NCBI RefSeq assembly: GCF_004358755.1
Contig: NZ_SMZY01000002.1
Location: 992,001 to 1,056,000 of the forward strand
Direction of reading: 5' to 3'
Length of the DNA: 64,000 nt
Source of the DNA: Peribacillus frigoritolerans
Lineage (GTDB): Bacteria; Bacillota; Bacilli; Bacillales; Bacillaceae
A model generated the notes under the pieces. That model saw nothing but the letters and a program-made list of their open reading frames with translations, was not told the origin of the DNA and ran no database searches. The position numbers and the translations under genes are program-made. Numbering within the stretch: the stretch's first letter is position 1; each line of letters opens with the position of its first letter. Below, piece after piece: positions 43,245 to 50,669 of this stretch.

Positions 43245-44998
43245 GCTCCCACCCCGCCTTCGTTTTCAGCTTCAATTTGCTGGCGTTCATATTGCTCTTT
43301 GTACCAGCCGTTATTCGAAAGCAGCGTTTGATGCCTGCCTTCTTCAATGATTTTTCCTTCATCGAGCACAAGAATCCAGTCTGCGTGTTCGACAGCAGAT
43401 AGACGGTGTGTCGTAATAAATGTTGTCTTCCCGGCACGCTCACTTCTAATATTTGAAATGATGGCTGTTTCCGTTTTTGCATCAACAGCTGACAGGGAAT
43501 CATCTAAAATCAGAATTTCCGGATTGATCAGAAGGGCACGTGCAATGGAGATCCGCTGTTTTTGACCTCCAGATAATGCAACTCCCTTTTCCCCTACTAA
43601 TGTATTCAATCCATCAGGCAGCATTTCAAGATCTTTTCTGAAAAAAGCAAGATCGATTGCTTTATTCAGCTCTGCGTCTGATCCTTCTTTTTTTCCAAAT
43701 AAAATATTCTCTCTCACTGTTCTTGAAAACAACACGTGATCCTGAGGAACATATCCAATAAAGCGCTGCAAGGTTTCAAGAGGTATTTTCTCAATTGGAA
43801 CCCCGGACATTGTGATTTCACCGCTTCCAGACGGATATTGCCTGAGCAGCTGTTTAACGATTGTTGTTTTACCGCTGCCGGTTTTGCCTACAATTCCGAT
43901 TGTGTCCCCTCTATTTACTGTTAAGCTGACATGCTTTAAGTTCTCTACTTCAGAAGAAGGATACTGAAACGATACATCTTTAAACTCAATCTTTTTAGGT
44001 GAATCAATATCCTCCGCCTGATCATGATTTTTCACATCTGCTTCATAAGATAGTGTTTCGTTGATCCGGTCAAGTGATGCGTTGCCCCTCTGCATGATAT
44101 TGATCAGTTCCCCAATGGCAAACATCGGCCAGATCATCATTCCAAGGTAAACGTTAAAGGACACCAGCTCACCAAGGGTAATTTCATTATGAAAAACTAA
44201 GTATGCGCCATAACCGAGTCCAATCAAATAACTGATCCCGACAAGCAGCTTCATTGTCGGTTCAAATAATGCGTCAATTTTTGCTACACTGACATTTTTC
44301 TTAAAAACATCATCCGTTAACGTGTTAAACCGGTTTACATCCGCTTTTTCCTGAACGTAAGCACGAATCACACGCACGCCTGCCACTGACTCCAGCACCT
44401 GGTCATTCATATCGCCGAATGAGTCCTGAGCTGCCATGAACCTGGCATGAATTTTTTTGCCGTAGATTCCCATCGCAACTGCCATAATCGGAAGAGGAAG
44501 TATTGCGGCAAATGTAAGCTTCCAGCTGATGAGTATTCCCATTGTCAACAGAATCGTCAGCATGAACATGCTTGAGTCAACCAATGTCAAAATCCCAAAT
44601 CCGGCGGTCGTCGAGATGGCCTTCAAATCATTTGTGGCCCTGGCCATTAGATCTCCCGTTCTGTTTTTCTCATAAAAGCGCGGAGTCATCACTAGGAATT
44701 GCCCCATCAGTTTAGACCTTAGGATTCTCTCAGCGAGATGAGCCCCGCCAAATAAATTGTACATCCAAAAATAAGATAAAATATAAACTAGAACACCCAA
44801 TCCAAGAAACAAGACAATATATTGAACGAGCAGCTCACTCGAAAATTGTCCAACCTGAATATCATCTATAGCATTCCCAAGCAGTTTAGGGGGAATAATT
44901 TCAAGAACATTTACAACTAAAAGCAATACGATTGCAGCCGTATACCGCTTCCAATACTTTTTAAAAAACCAGCCTAACTTCACTAACACCGAGAACAT
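43241..44998 (-). CDS. bmrC: Multidrug ABC exporter subunit BmrC (YheI)
   Basis: A 585-residue half-transporter: six helices (about residues 15-300), Walker A GKTGSGKTT, signature LSGGQKQR and Walker B ILILDDSLSAVD, where aspartate takes the place of the catalytic glutamate. That degenerate site is the mark of BmrC in the heterodimeric BmrCD drug exporter. AAAGGAGATG precedes ATG 44998. Upstream lies a leader peptide and two terminators, as expected for drug-induced attenuation of bmrCD. Confidence 0.93.
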   Translation of the reverse strand: MFSVLVKLGWFFKKYWKRYTAAIVLLLVVNVLEIIPPKLLGNAIDDIQVGQFSSELLVQYIVLFLGLGVLVYILSYFWMYNLFGGAHLAERILRSKLMGQFLVMTPRFYEKNRTGDLMARATNDLKAISTTAGFGILTLVDSSMFMLTILLTMGILISWKLTFAAILPLPIMAVAMGIYGKKIHARFMAAQDSFGDMNDQVLESVAGVRVIRAYVQEKADVNRFNTLTDDVFKKNVSVAKIDALFEPTMKLLVGISYLIGLGYGAYLVFHNEITLGELVSFNVYLGMMIWPMFAIGELINIMQRGNASLDRINETLSYEADVKNHDQAEDIDSPKKIEFKDVSFQYPSSEVENLKHVSLTVNRGDTIGIVGKTGSGKTTIVKQLLRQYPSGSGEITMSGVPIEKIPLETLQRFIGYVPQDHVLFSRTVRENILFGKKEGSDAELNKAIDLAFFRKDLEMLPDGLNTLVGEKGVALSGGQKQRISIARALLINPEILILDDSLSAVDAKTETAIISNIRSERAGKTTFITTHRLSAVEHADWILVLDEGKIIEEGRHQTLLSNNGWYKEQYERQQIEAENEGGVGA

Positions 44999-45033
44999 CT
45001 GATCATCTCCTTTGTCTATCTAACCTTATCCTG

Positions 45034-45096
45034 CTAACCGCTGTCTGGATCTCCTTTTTTCATCAATTTCTCTTTTTTCATCATCATTACAAACAT
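45034..45096 (-). CDS. Second mini-ORF of the bmr leader, 20 aa
   Basis: MFVMMMKKEKLMKKGDPDSG, with a strong AAAGGAGG 7 nt before ATG 45096. It lies between the second terminator and bmrC. It may be a second leader peptide or only a translation primer for bmrC; not similar to anything I recognise. Confidence 0.45.
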   Translation of the reverse strand: MFVMMMKKEKLMKKGDPDSG

Positions 45097-45128
45097 ACTC
45101 GCTTCCTCCTTTAAGATTTATATTATAT

Positions 45129-45168
45129 AAAAAAGGCAAACCTCCGCATGCCGGGGATCTGCCTTTTT
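45129..45168 (-). terminator. Second attenuator terminator of bmrCD
   Basis: AAAAGGCAGATC and GGTTTGCCTTTT arms with an inner CCGG/CGG part, followed by a T run on the minus strand, 30 bp before the second mini-ORF. Confidence 0.8.
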
Positions 45169-45180
45169 ACAATCAAACAT

Positions 45181-45229
45181 AAAAAGGCACAGAAGGATAC
45201 AATGCAGCATACCCCTGTGCCTTTTCCTT
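45181..45229 (-). terminator. First attenuator terminator of bmrCD
   Basis: AAAAGGCACAG and CTGTGCCTTTT form an 11-bp stem. The 5' half contains GGTATGCTGC (45213-45204), complementary to two stretches in the leader ORF, so an alternative structure is possible. Confidence 0.85.
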
Positions 45230-45252
45230 TTTATATTCAGAGACTGATTACT

Positions 45253-45330
45253 CTAAACGGTATAAAGGTATGGCGGGGCTGCACAAGAAAGAACGCTTCG
45301 ATCATACGCAATCACAATTAATTTTTTCAT
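45253..45330 (-). CDS. Leader peptide of bmrCD (BmrB-like), 25 aa
   Basis: MKKLIVIAYDRSVLSCAAPP and five more residues, ending YTV. A very strong AAAGGAGGGG precedes ATG 45330. It corresponds in place and role to BmrB (YheJ) of B. subtilis, although it is about half the length and not recognisably similar. Its codons 17-23 span the sequence complementary to the following terminator, so ribosome position could decide termination. The promoter is 45 bp upstream. Confidence 0.7.
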   Translation of the reverse strand: MKKLIVIAYDRSVLSCAAPPYLYTV

Positions 45331-45373
45331 GTCAAACCCCTCCTTTACCAAATTTTTATTTTAATCCTTAGAT

Positions 45374-45403
45374 AGATTACCATCTTTTTCATTATTTTGT
45401 CAA
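45374..45403 (-). promoter_or_regulatory. Sigma-A promoter of the bmr leader
   Basis: On the minus strand TTGACA (45403-45398) and TAATCT (45379-45374) are 18 bp apart. Confidence 0.7.
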
Positions 45404-45685
45404 TTGGAATTTTTCCTTATTTTCTGGTTAACCTGCAATTTTTATTCTTCAATAAAGACAGCCGTTCTATATGCAATAATTTCAAACGCACTCTGCAAAA
45501 GAGGTGGATTTATCTTCCTTCTGCCTATATCTTTACATCCAGATCCGCGAAATTGACCCCCATAAAAAAAGAGGTTTATAGGTACATATCATCATTTTCA
45601 CCTTCAAGATGTTTCAAAAAACAAAAAACAAGGTAAAGAACTGTAACAAACAACAGAAGATAAGGAAAATTGAAGGAGGAAAACA

Positions 45686-46000
45686 ATGAGCCAGTTAGTT
45701 TCCACTAGTCTATGTACCCAGGATCAATTCAGAATGGATCAAATTATTAGTTTAAATCAGCTCGCAAAAAACTATTCAGGAAAGGTGTACTTCTTAGCTG
45801 GAAAACGAAGCATCGTTGATGTCTCAAAGTTTCCTTCTTTGATTACTTTCTTTCTGATGACATCTGGATCCAATCAGATTAAAGTGCTCATCGATGGGGA
45901 TAACCCGAGTGAGATCTTAGCTGAAATGGAAACCATTTGTTCAACTGAATCAAGATTTACAACGAATTTCTTAAACACAGCTGAAAAAGTAAAGGTATAA
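45686..46000 (+). CDS. HPr-like protein without the phosphorylated histidine
   Basis: A 104-residue protein whose residues about 18-98 follow the HPr fold pattern (NYSGKVYFLAGKRSIVDV, then LITFFLMTSGSNQIKVLIDG, then a last helix PSEILAEMETIC). The HxR phosphorylation motif of HPr is absent and the regulatory-serine position is not obvious. Probably an HPr/Crh-like domain with a binding, not phosphotransfer, role; this is an inference from pattern only. GAAGGAGGAAAAC precedes ATG 45686. Two membrane micropeptides follow closely. Confidence 0.65.
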   Translation: MSQLVSTSLCTQDQFRMDQIISLNQLAKNYSGKVYFLAGKRSIVDVSKFPSLITFFLMTSGSNQIKVLIDGDNPSEILAEMETICSTESRFTTNFLNTAEKVKV

Positions 46001-46076
46001 AATCAGTAATCCCTTACAAATGATAAAGGGAGTATGGCTTACTTACATTACAACAGAGAAAAGGAGATTATGACTT

Positions 46077-46148
46077 ATGATCAGAACTATTTTAATCGTT
46101 ATTGGAGCAATCGTTGTTATTGGCTGGCTGCTTAATGTAGTTATGTAA
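46077..46148 (+). CDS. Single-helix micropeptide, 23 aa
   Basis: MIRTILIVIGAIVVIGWLLN plus VVM: one membrane helix. AAGGAG lies 10 nt before ATG 46077; an overlapping ATG at 46070 in another frame is only 3 nt away and gives a non-hydrophobic product. Located between the HPr-like gene and the next small membrane protein. Confidence 0.55.
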   Translation: MIRTILIVIGAIVVIGWLLNVVM

Positions 46149-46177
46149 TTTAAAGATAAACAAGGGAGAGGAACCTT

Positions 46178-46336
46178 ATGTCTGAACATAAACAAGTAAA
46201 TGTTGAGAGAAAAGAAGAGCACAAAACGAATAACAGTCTTCTTGGAGCTACTTTTATTAAATATGCAGCATATTTGGTTATATTCTTCGGTATTATCTGG
46301 TTTTTAATTACTTATATATTACCCATGTTTCAATAG
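46178..46336 (+). CDS. Small C-tail membrane protein, 52 aa
   Basis: A charged N-terminal part (MSEHKQVNVERKEEHKTNN) and a C-terminal hydrophobic segment (about residues 24-50). AGGGAGAGG precedes ATG 46178. It ends 24 bp before a strong terminator, so 45686-46336 looks like a three-gene unit. Function unknown. Confidence 0.6.
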   Translation: MSEHKQVNVERKEEHKTNNSLLGATFIKYAAYLVIFFGIIWFLITYILPMFQ

Positions 46337-46359
46337 TATTTGAACTAATATTTTTCTCC

Positions 46360-46388
46360 GCACCCTGCTTTGCAGGGTGTGTTTTTAT
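46360..46388 (+). terminator. Terminator of the HPr-like/micropeptide unit
   Basis: GCACCCTGC and GCAGGGTGT form a stem, followed by TTTTTATTTT. Confidence 0.88.
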
Positions 46389-46442
46389 TTTAGGCTGTTT
46401 TCGCAAAGATTGTTGTTTTCAATTATAAATGTTGTCCGTTCC

Positions 46443-46552
46443 TTGCAGCGAGAGGAACTTGCTTTCCGCGGGGAGCATGGGAGCCTCCTCGTGCCTGCGG
46501 GGTCTCCCACTTTGCTCTAATTCCCGCAGGAGTCAAGTTCCCTCCGCTGCAA
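46443..46552. repeat. Palindromic GC-rich intergenic element, about 110 bp
   Basis: TTGCAGCG-AGGAACTTG at the left pairs with CAAGTTCC-CGCTGCAA at the right, with inner arms GGGAG and CTCCC. The layout resembles dispersed palindromes common in Bacillaceae intergenic DNA. It lies between the micropeptide unit and the penicillin-binding protein gene. I see no gene in 46553-46855. Confidence 0.7.
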
Positions 46553-46855
46553 TCCACTATGGGCTTTTAACATTTCATTCATTAGCAACAATATTTACGA
46601 ATATAGCCTTGTTTTATATTAAGGCTGGATTTTCGCAATGTATGCTTCTTTACAAATAATGCACTTTCGCTCCACACACTTGACTTCTGCGGTAAATAAA
46701 GGGATGAGTGAGACCTGCAGCGTAAAGAAACGGAGATTGATACCTAAGTTCGTGCATCTAACCGATTTTGCAGCCCTAACCTAATGTAATTCACCACTTC
46801 CGCATATCCCAATTTTGACGCTTGCTCCGAAACGGCAGTGCAAATAATTGTACTG

Positions 46856-46890
46856 AAAAAGCTGAACGAGAATGATCTCGTTCAGCTTTT
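46856..46890 (-). terminator. Terminator of the penicillin-binding protein gene
   Basis: AAAGCTGAACGAGA and TCTCGTTCAGCTTT form a 14-bp stem, directly after the stop. Confidence 0.92.
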
Positions 46891-46892
46891 CG

Positions 46893-49238
46893 TTAATTAC
46901 CTGATGCATCACCGGCATCAGATCCGCCATCCGCTGGCGGTTCTGCCGGCTGCTCTGGATCTGCAGGCGGTTCTGCCGGTTCTGCCGGCGGTTCTGGTTC
47001 TGCTGGCGGCTCTGGCTCTGCTGGTGGCTCTGCTGGTTCTTCAGGTTCGGCTGGTTTTTGCTCTTCTTCTTTCTTTCGTTCTTCTTCTTTTTTGCGTTCT
47101 TCTTCTTTTTTAGCTTCTTCCTCTTCTTTTCTTGCCTGTTCTTCTTCTTTTTCAGCTTGCTCTTCTTTGCGTTTTTGCTCTTCAGCCTTTTGCTTTTCAG
47201 CATCTGCTTTCGCTTTTTCTTCCTGCTTTAGACGTTCCTGTTCTTCCATTCTTGCCTGTTCTTCTCGTTTAGCCAATTCATCAGCTTCTTGCTTACTTTT
47301 TTCTTCTTGTTTCTTATTACTCTCTTCATTAGAGGTTTCTGTTTTCTTTTTCTTTGGCTTACTTTCTGTTTTCTTGAGAGGAGGAAGATTAAAATCCTCC
47401 GGTTTCTCATTTTTCAGGGCTGCATCCATAATCACTTTAAATAACGGTGCAGCTGTCGCACTGCTTGACGTATTCAGATAATTGTTTTGATCTGTTTGAT
47501 CATAGCCAAGCCACATTGCTCCAACTACGTTTGGAGTATATCCGACAAACCATTGATCTTTTACTCCATCAATTCCATCAATTCCAAGCTGTGTGGAGCC
47601 GGTTTTTCCAGCCAGCTCATGATTTTCAAGCTGTGCTTTTTTCCCTGTTCCTTCTTTCACTACGCCAAGCATCATATGGGTCATTTTTTGCGCGATTTCC
47701 TTTGTTGTAACGTTTGTTTCTTTCTTTTTCCATTCTGCAATCGTATTTCCCTGAACATCTACAATTTTCGTAATCGCATGGGCCTCAACGCGGGTTCCTT
47801 CATTTGGAAAAGCCGTGTAAGCTTCTGCCATATTCAGCGGAGCCACACCTCTATCAAGGCCCCCAAGACCTAAACTCAAGTTACGGTCATTCTCGGTAAT
47901 TGGCAGGCCAAAGCGTTTAGAAGCGTCAACGCCGGCTTGTACGCCGATTTCATTCAGCGCCCATACAGTAGGTACGTTGTATGACTTAATTAAAGCTTCA
48001 TACATGGTAACCTCGCCACGATAGCTGCCATCAAAGTTTTTAGGTGAATATCCGTTAATATCGAGCGGTTCATCTTTCAGCATCGTATCAACATCCATCC
48101 CGTTTTCTAATGCAGGTGTATAAACAGCTAATGGTTTCATCGTTGAACCAGGCTGCCTTTTCAGCTGAGTTGCTCTGTTAAACTGTCTGAATGAATGCTC
48201 TCCTCTTCCTCCAACAAGCGCCTGTACTCCTCCTGTTTTAGGATTGACGAGAACTGCTCCGCTTTGAACGAGCTGATCGCTCTGACTTTCAGGAAAATTA
48301 GCATCGTCTTTATATACCTCTTCTATAGAGGACTGCATATCCTGACGCAGCTCGGTATGAATCTCAAAGCCTCCCGCTAATAGTTCATTTTGCGTCAGAC
48401 CGTATTTTTTAATGGCTTCTTCAATGACATGATCTACATAGAAAGGATAGCGTCCTTTATATTCATCAAGTTCCTTTCGTTCAAGCACAACTTTTTCATT
48501 TTTTGCTTCTTTCATTTGTGCTTCCGTTATGAACTTCTCTTTTTTCATTAAACTTAAGACAACATCCCTGCGGTCTAATGATTTTTCAAGGTTTTTCACA
48601 GGAGAGTAGTTTGTCGGCGCTTTAATTAGTCCTACTAAAATAGCAGATTCATTAATTGTAAGATCAGCTGCTTCTTTTCCAAAATAAACTTTAGCTGCTC
48701 TTTTCAGCCCCCATGCTCCCTCTCCAAAATAAATCTTATTCACATAGAGTTCTAATATTTCTTCTTTTGAATATTCTTCATCTATTTTTTTCGCAATGAA
48801 GTACTCATCAAACTTCCGTTTAAATGTTTGATCGTGAGTAAGCAGCGTGTTTTTAGCAAGCTGCTGAGTAAGGGTGCTTCCTCCCTCAACTACGCCTCCT
48901 GCTGCTACATTCTTAAACATCGCGCGGATAATTCCTAAATAATCTATTCCGCTGTGATTGTAGAAATTTTGATCTTCTGTCGCTTGAAGAGCTTCGTAGA
49001 AATGATCCGGTACATCCTCATAATCTACCCACTCATTTTTAGAGGTTGAAATTTTGCTCGCAATCTCGCCATTTTGATCATAAATAATAGTCGGCGCATT
49101 TGCTCTTTCTTCTAATTTGCTGACATCCTGTGATGCAATGACGACATTATGTACCATAAACATAAGGATGATGGCCAGCAGAACGAAAATCAAAAGCTTC
49201 GTAAATACACCCTTAATTGAGAATAGTGACTTTATCAT
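46893..49238 (-). CDS. Class A penicillin-binding protein, PBP1A family
   Basis: A 781-residue membrane enzyme. An N-terminal helix (about residues 13-33) is followed by the GT51 glycosyltransferase (about 60-230, TEDQNFYNHSG and GGSTLTQQLAKN) and the transpeptidase with SxxK STMK (about 365), SYN (about 413) and KTGS (about 544). The last 165 residues are a K/E/Q-rich charged helix (about 615-727) and a PAEP repeat tail ending SDAGDASGN. It polymerises and cross-links peptidoglycan outside the membrane. Which B. subtilis PBP it matches is not certain. Confidence 0.92.
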   Translation of the reverse strand: MIKSLFSIKGVFTKLLIFVLLAIILMFMVHNVVIASQDVSKLEERANAPTIIYDQNGEIASKISTSKNEWVDYEDVPDHFYEALQATEDQNFYNHSGIDYLGIIRAMFKNVAAGGVVEGGSTLTQQLAKNTLLTHDQTFKRKFDEYFIAKKIDEEYSKEEILELYVNKIYFGEGAWGLKRAAKVYFGKEAADLTINESAILVGLIKAPTNYSPVKNLEKSLDRRDVVLSLMKKEKFITEAQMKEAKNEKVVLERKELDEYKGRYPFYVDHVIEEAIKKYGLTQNELLAGGFEIHTELRQDMQSSIEEVYKDDANFPESQSDQLVQSGAVLVNPKTGGVQALVGGRGEHSFRQFNRATQLKRQPGSTMKPLAVYTPALENGMDVDTMLKDEPLDINGYSPKNFDGSYRGEVTMYEALIKSYNVPTVWALNEIGVQAGVDASKRFGLPITENDRNLSLGLGGLDRGVAPLNMAEAYTAFPNEGTRVEAHAITKIVDVQGNTIAEWKKKETNVTTKEIAQKMTHMMLGVVKEGTGKKAQLENHELAGKTGSTQLGIDGIDGVKDQWFVGYTPNVVGAMWLGYDQTDQNNYLNTSSSATAAPLFKVIMDAALKNEKPEDFNLPPLKKTESKPKKKKTETSNEESNKKQEEKSKQEADELAKREEQARMEEQERLKQEEKAKADAEKQKAEEQKRKEEQAEKEEEQARKEEEEAKKEEERKKEEERKKEEEQKPAEPEEPAEPPAEPEPPAEPEPPAEPAEPPADPEQPAEPPADGGSDAGDASGN

Positions 49239-49371
49239 TAGTAACCCCCTGAAATTAGAAAATTAGTGCTTCTACTTATTACCCTAATTATCAAAGGTGT
49301 ACGCCTATTTTGGAAAATATGTGGCTGTCAAAACCAAAAATCTTTATGTAATCGATTTCTTCACGGGAATT

Positions 49372-49396
49372 GATTATTTTTTCTGAAAAAGGGTAT
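49372..49396 (+). promoter_or_regulatory. Possible sigma-B promoter of nhaX
   Basis: GATTAT (49372-49377) and GGGTAT (49391-49396) are 13 bp apart. The -10 is perfect and the -35 has two mismatches to GTTTAA. nhaX is a general stress gene in B. subtilis. Confidence 0.5.
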
Positions 49397-49437
49397 CTAT
49401 TTATAAACACATTTTTCCTAGAGAGGATATGATCAAG

Positions 49438-49956
49438 ATGAATACGTTTAAACATATAGTCGTTGCCTATGATGGACATGATGAAAGTCAGGCAGCTTTA
49501 AAAACAGGAATTGATCTGAGCAAACAATTAGAATCTAAGCTGACAGTCGTGCACGTTTTCCAGGAAGAACACGTGATGCACACCAGAGGAGTTCAGCCTG
49601 TTATTCCGAGTGCTCCTGCTAATGGCTATTTGACAGACAATCTTCAAAACTATCCGGTTGCGCCTCCTCCTTCTCAAGAGCTTGATCAAACTCATACTCA
49701 GCATGATTACTTCGATAACGCAGATGAAATTGTATCAAGAATCAAAATGAAAATGGATGAGAATCAGGCGATTGGAGAGGTTGAAATCTTATCAGGCTCT
49801 CCATCGGATGCGATCTTAAAATATGCAGAAGAAAAATATGCCGATTTAATCGTAATGGGAAGCAGAGATTCAGGCGGCCTGAAAAAATTGCTGTTTGGCG
49901 GAGTAAGCGATAAAGTGTCCCATAACTCAGCCATTTCAGTACTGATTGCAAAATAA
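49438..49956 (+). CDS. nhaX: Universal stress protein NhaX
   Basis: A 172-residue UspA-domain protein with the HIVVAYDGHDESQAAL start and the ATP-binding C-terminal motif IVMGSRDSGGLKKLLFGGVS. A proline-rich insertion (about 55-85) sits in the middle. The start is ATG 49438; the ATG at 49429 is only 2 nt from the ribosome site. It precedes nhaC as in B. subtilis, where the name comes from a link to that antiporter. Role in stress response is known for the family. Confidence 0.87.
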   Translation: MNTFKHIVVAYDGHDESQAALKTGIDLSKQLESKLTVVHVFQEEHVMHTRGVQPVIPSAPANGYLTDNLQNYPVAPPPSQELDQTHTQHDYFDNADEIVSRIKMKMDENQAIGEVEILSGSPSDAILKYAEEKYADLIVMGSRDSGGLKKLLFGGVSDKVSHNSAISVLIAK

Positions 49957-49964
49957 CCTTTTAT

Positions 49965-49992
49965 ACGAATGCATTCCTGCATTCGTTTCTTT
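49965..49992 (+). terminator. Terminator of nhaX
   Basis: ACGAATGCA and TGCATTCGT form a 9-bp stem with a short loop, followed by TTTCTTT. Confidence 0.8.
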
Positions 49993-50121
49993 GATTTCAT
50001 TCATCTTTTTCAGGTTTATGCACGAACAATTAACCTTTTCAGAAAATACCAATAAATGAGCTGTATGCCTCCCTTCTATTATGGATATAAATAAATTATC
50101 TATATTCAGGAGGTACAGCAT

Positions 50122-50403
50122 ATGAGTAATTTAAATACTGTATTATATGATATTCATGAATACTTTATCCTTAATCCAAACCTTCTTCGTGCTTATATTG
50201 AAGATACGCAGCCGTCCGAAAATGTAAGCGGCAATTTTTCTATTACTAATAAAGCTTTAAAGCTTCATTTTAGAGATGTGCATGAAGAAGAGTATCACAG
50301 CACGCTTATTCCTGTGTTAAATGGGAATGGCCACAACATCCAATTCCACTATGGCGAGGATCATACATTGTATATATACAAAAAAGAAGAGCAGGCCAGT
50401 TAA
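50122..50403 (+). CDS. Hypothetical protein, 93 aa
   Basis: A soluble 93-residue protein (LNTVLYDIHEYFILNPNLL start, YGEDHTLYIYKKEEQAS end) with many His and Tyr residues. AGGAGG lies well placed before ATG 50122, and its own terminator follows. I recognise no family; it sits between nhaX and nhaC. Confidence 0.68.
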   Translation: MSNLNTVLYDIHEYFILNPNLLRAYIEDTQPSENVSGNFSITNKALKLHFRDVHEEEYHSTLIPVLNGNGHNIQFHYGEDHTLYIYKKEEQAS

Positions 50404-50424
50404 TGCCTGCTCTTCTTTTTATTT
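50384..50424 (+). terminator. Terminator of the 93-aa gene
   Basis: AAGAAGAGCAGGC and GCCTGCTCTTCTT form a 13-bp stem overlapping the stop, then a T run. Confidence 0.92.
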
Positions 50425-50584
50425 GACTGTTACACCTCTTTAGTTAGGAGGTATATGGAAAAAAGACAGTATTTCTTTCAGGCTGACAAGTATTTGTCCC
50501 GTTCCCGCTAGTAAAAGATCATATTAGGCAAGTAACAGAGATATCTGATTGAACAGAGGACTAGATGCTTACTAATTTCTCCAG

Positions 50585-50612
50585 TTGACATAAGTTAATA
50601 GATTGATATAAT
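50585..50612 (+). promoter_or_regulatory. Sigma-A promoter of nhaC
   Basis: TTGACA (50585-50590), 16 bp, TATAAT (50607-50612): a near-consensus promoter about 58 bp before the nhaC start. Confidence 0.8.
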
Positions 50613-50669
50613 ACTTTTATGCACAAAAGCATAAAAGCGTTTAAGTATAAAAGGAAGGAATTACAAGTT

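Noticed and set aside
45397-45636. 79-residue plus-strand ORF upstream of the HPr-like gene
   Set aside because: Overlaps the bmr leader promoter on the other strand, lacks a good ribosome site and has no coherent protein pattern.
46429-46659. 76-residue ORF over the 110-bp palindrome
   Set aside because: Most of it is translation of the palindromic element; no ribosome site.
46781-47481. Lysine- or serine-rich ORFs overlapping the penicillin-binding protein tail on either strand
   Set aside because: Low-complexity shadows of the repetitive tail-coding sequence.
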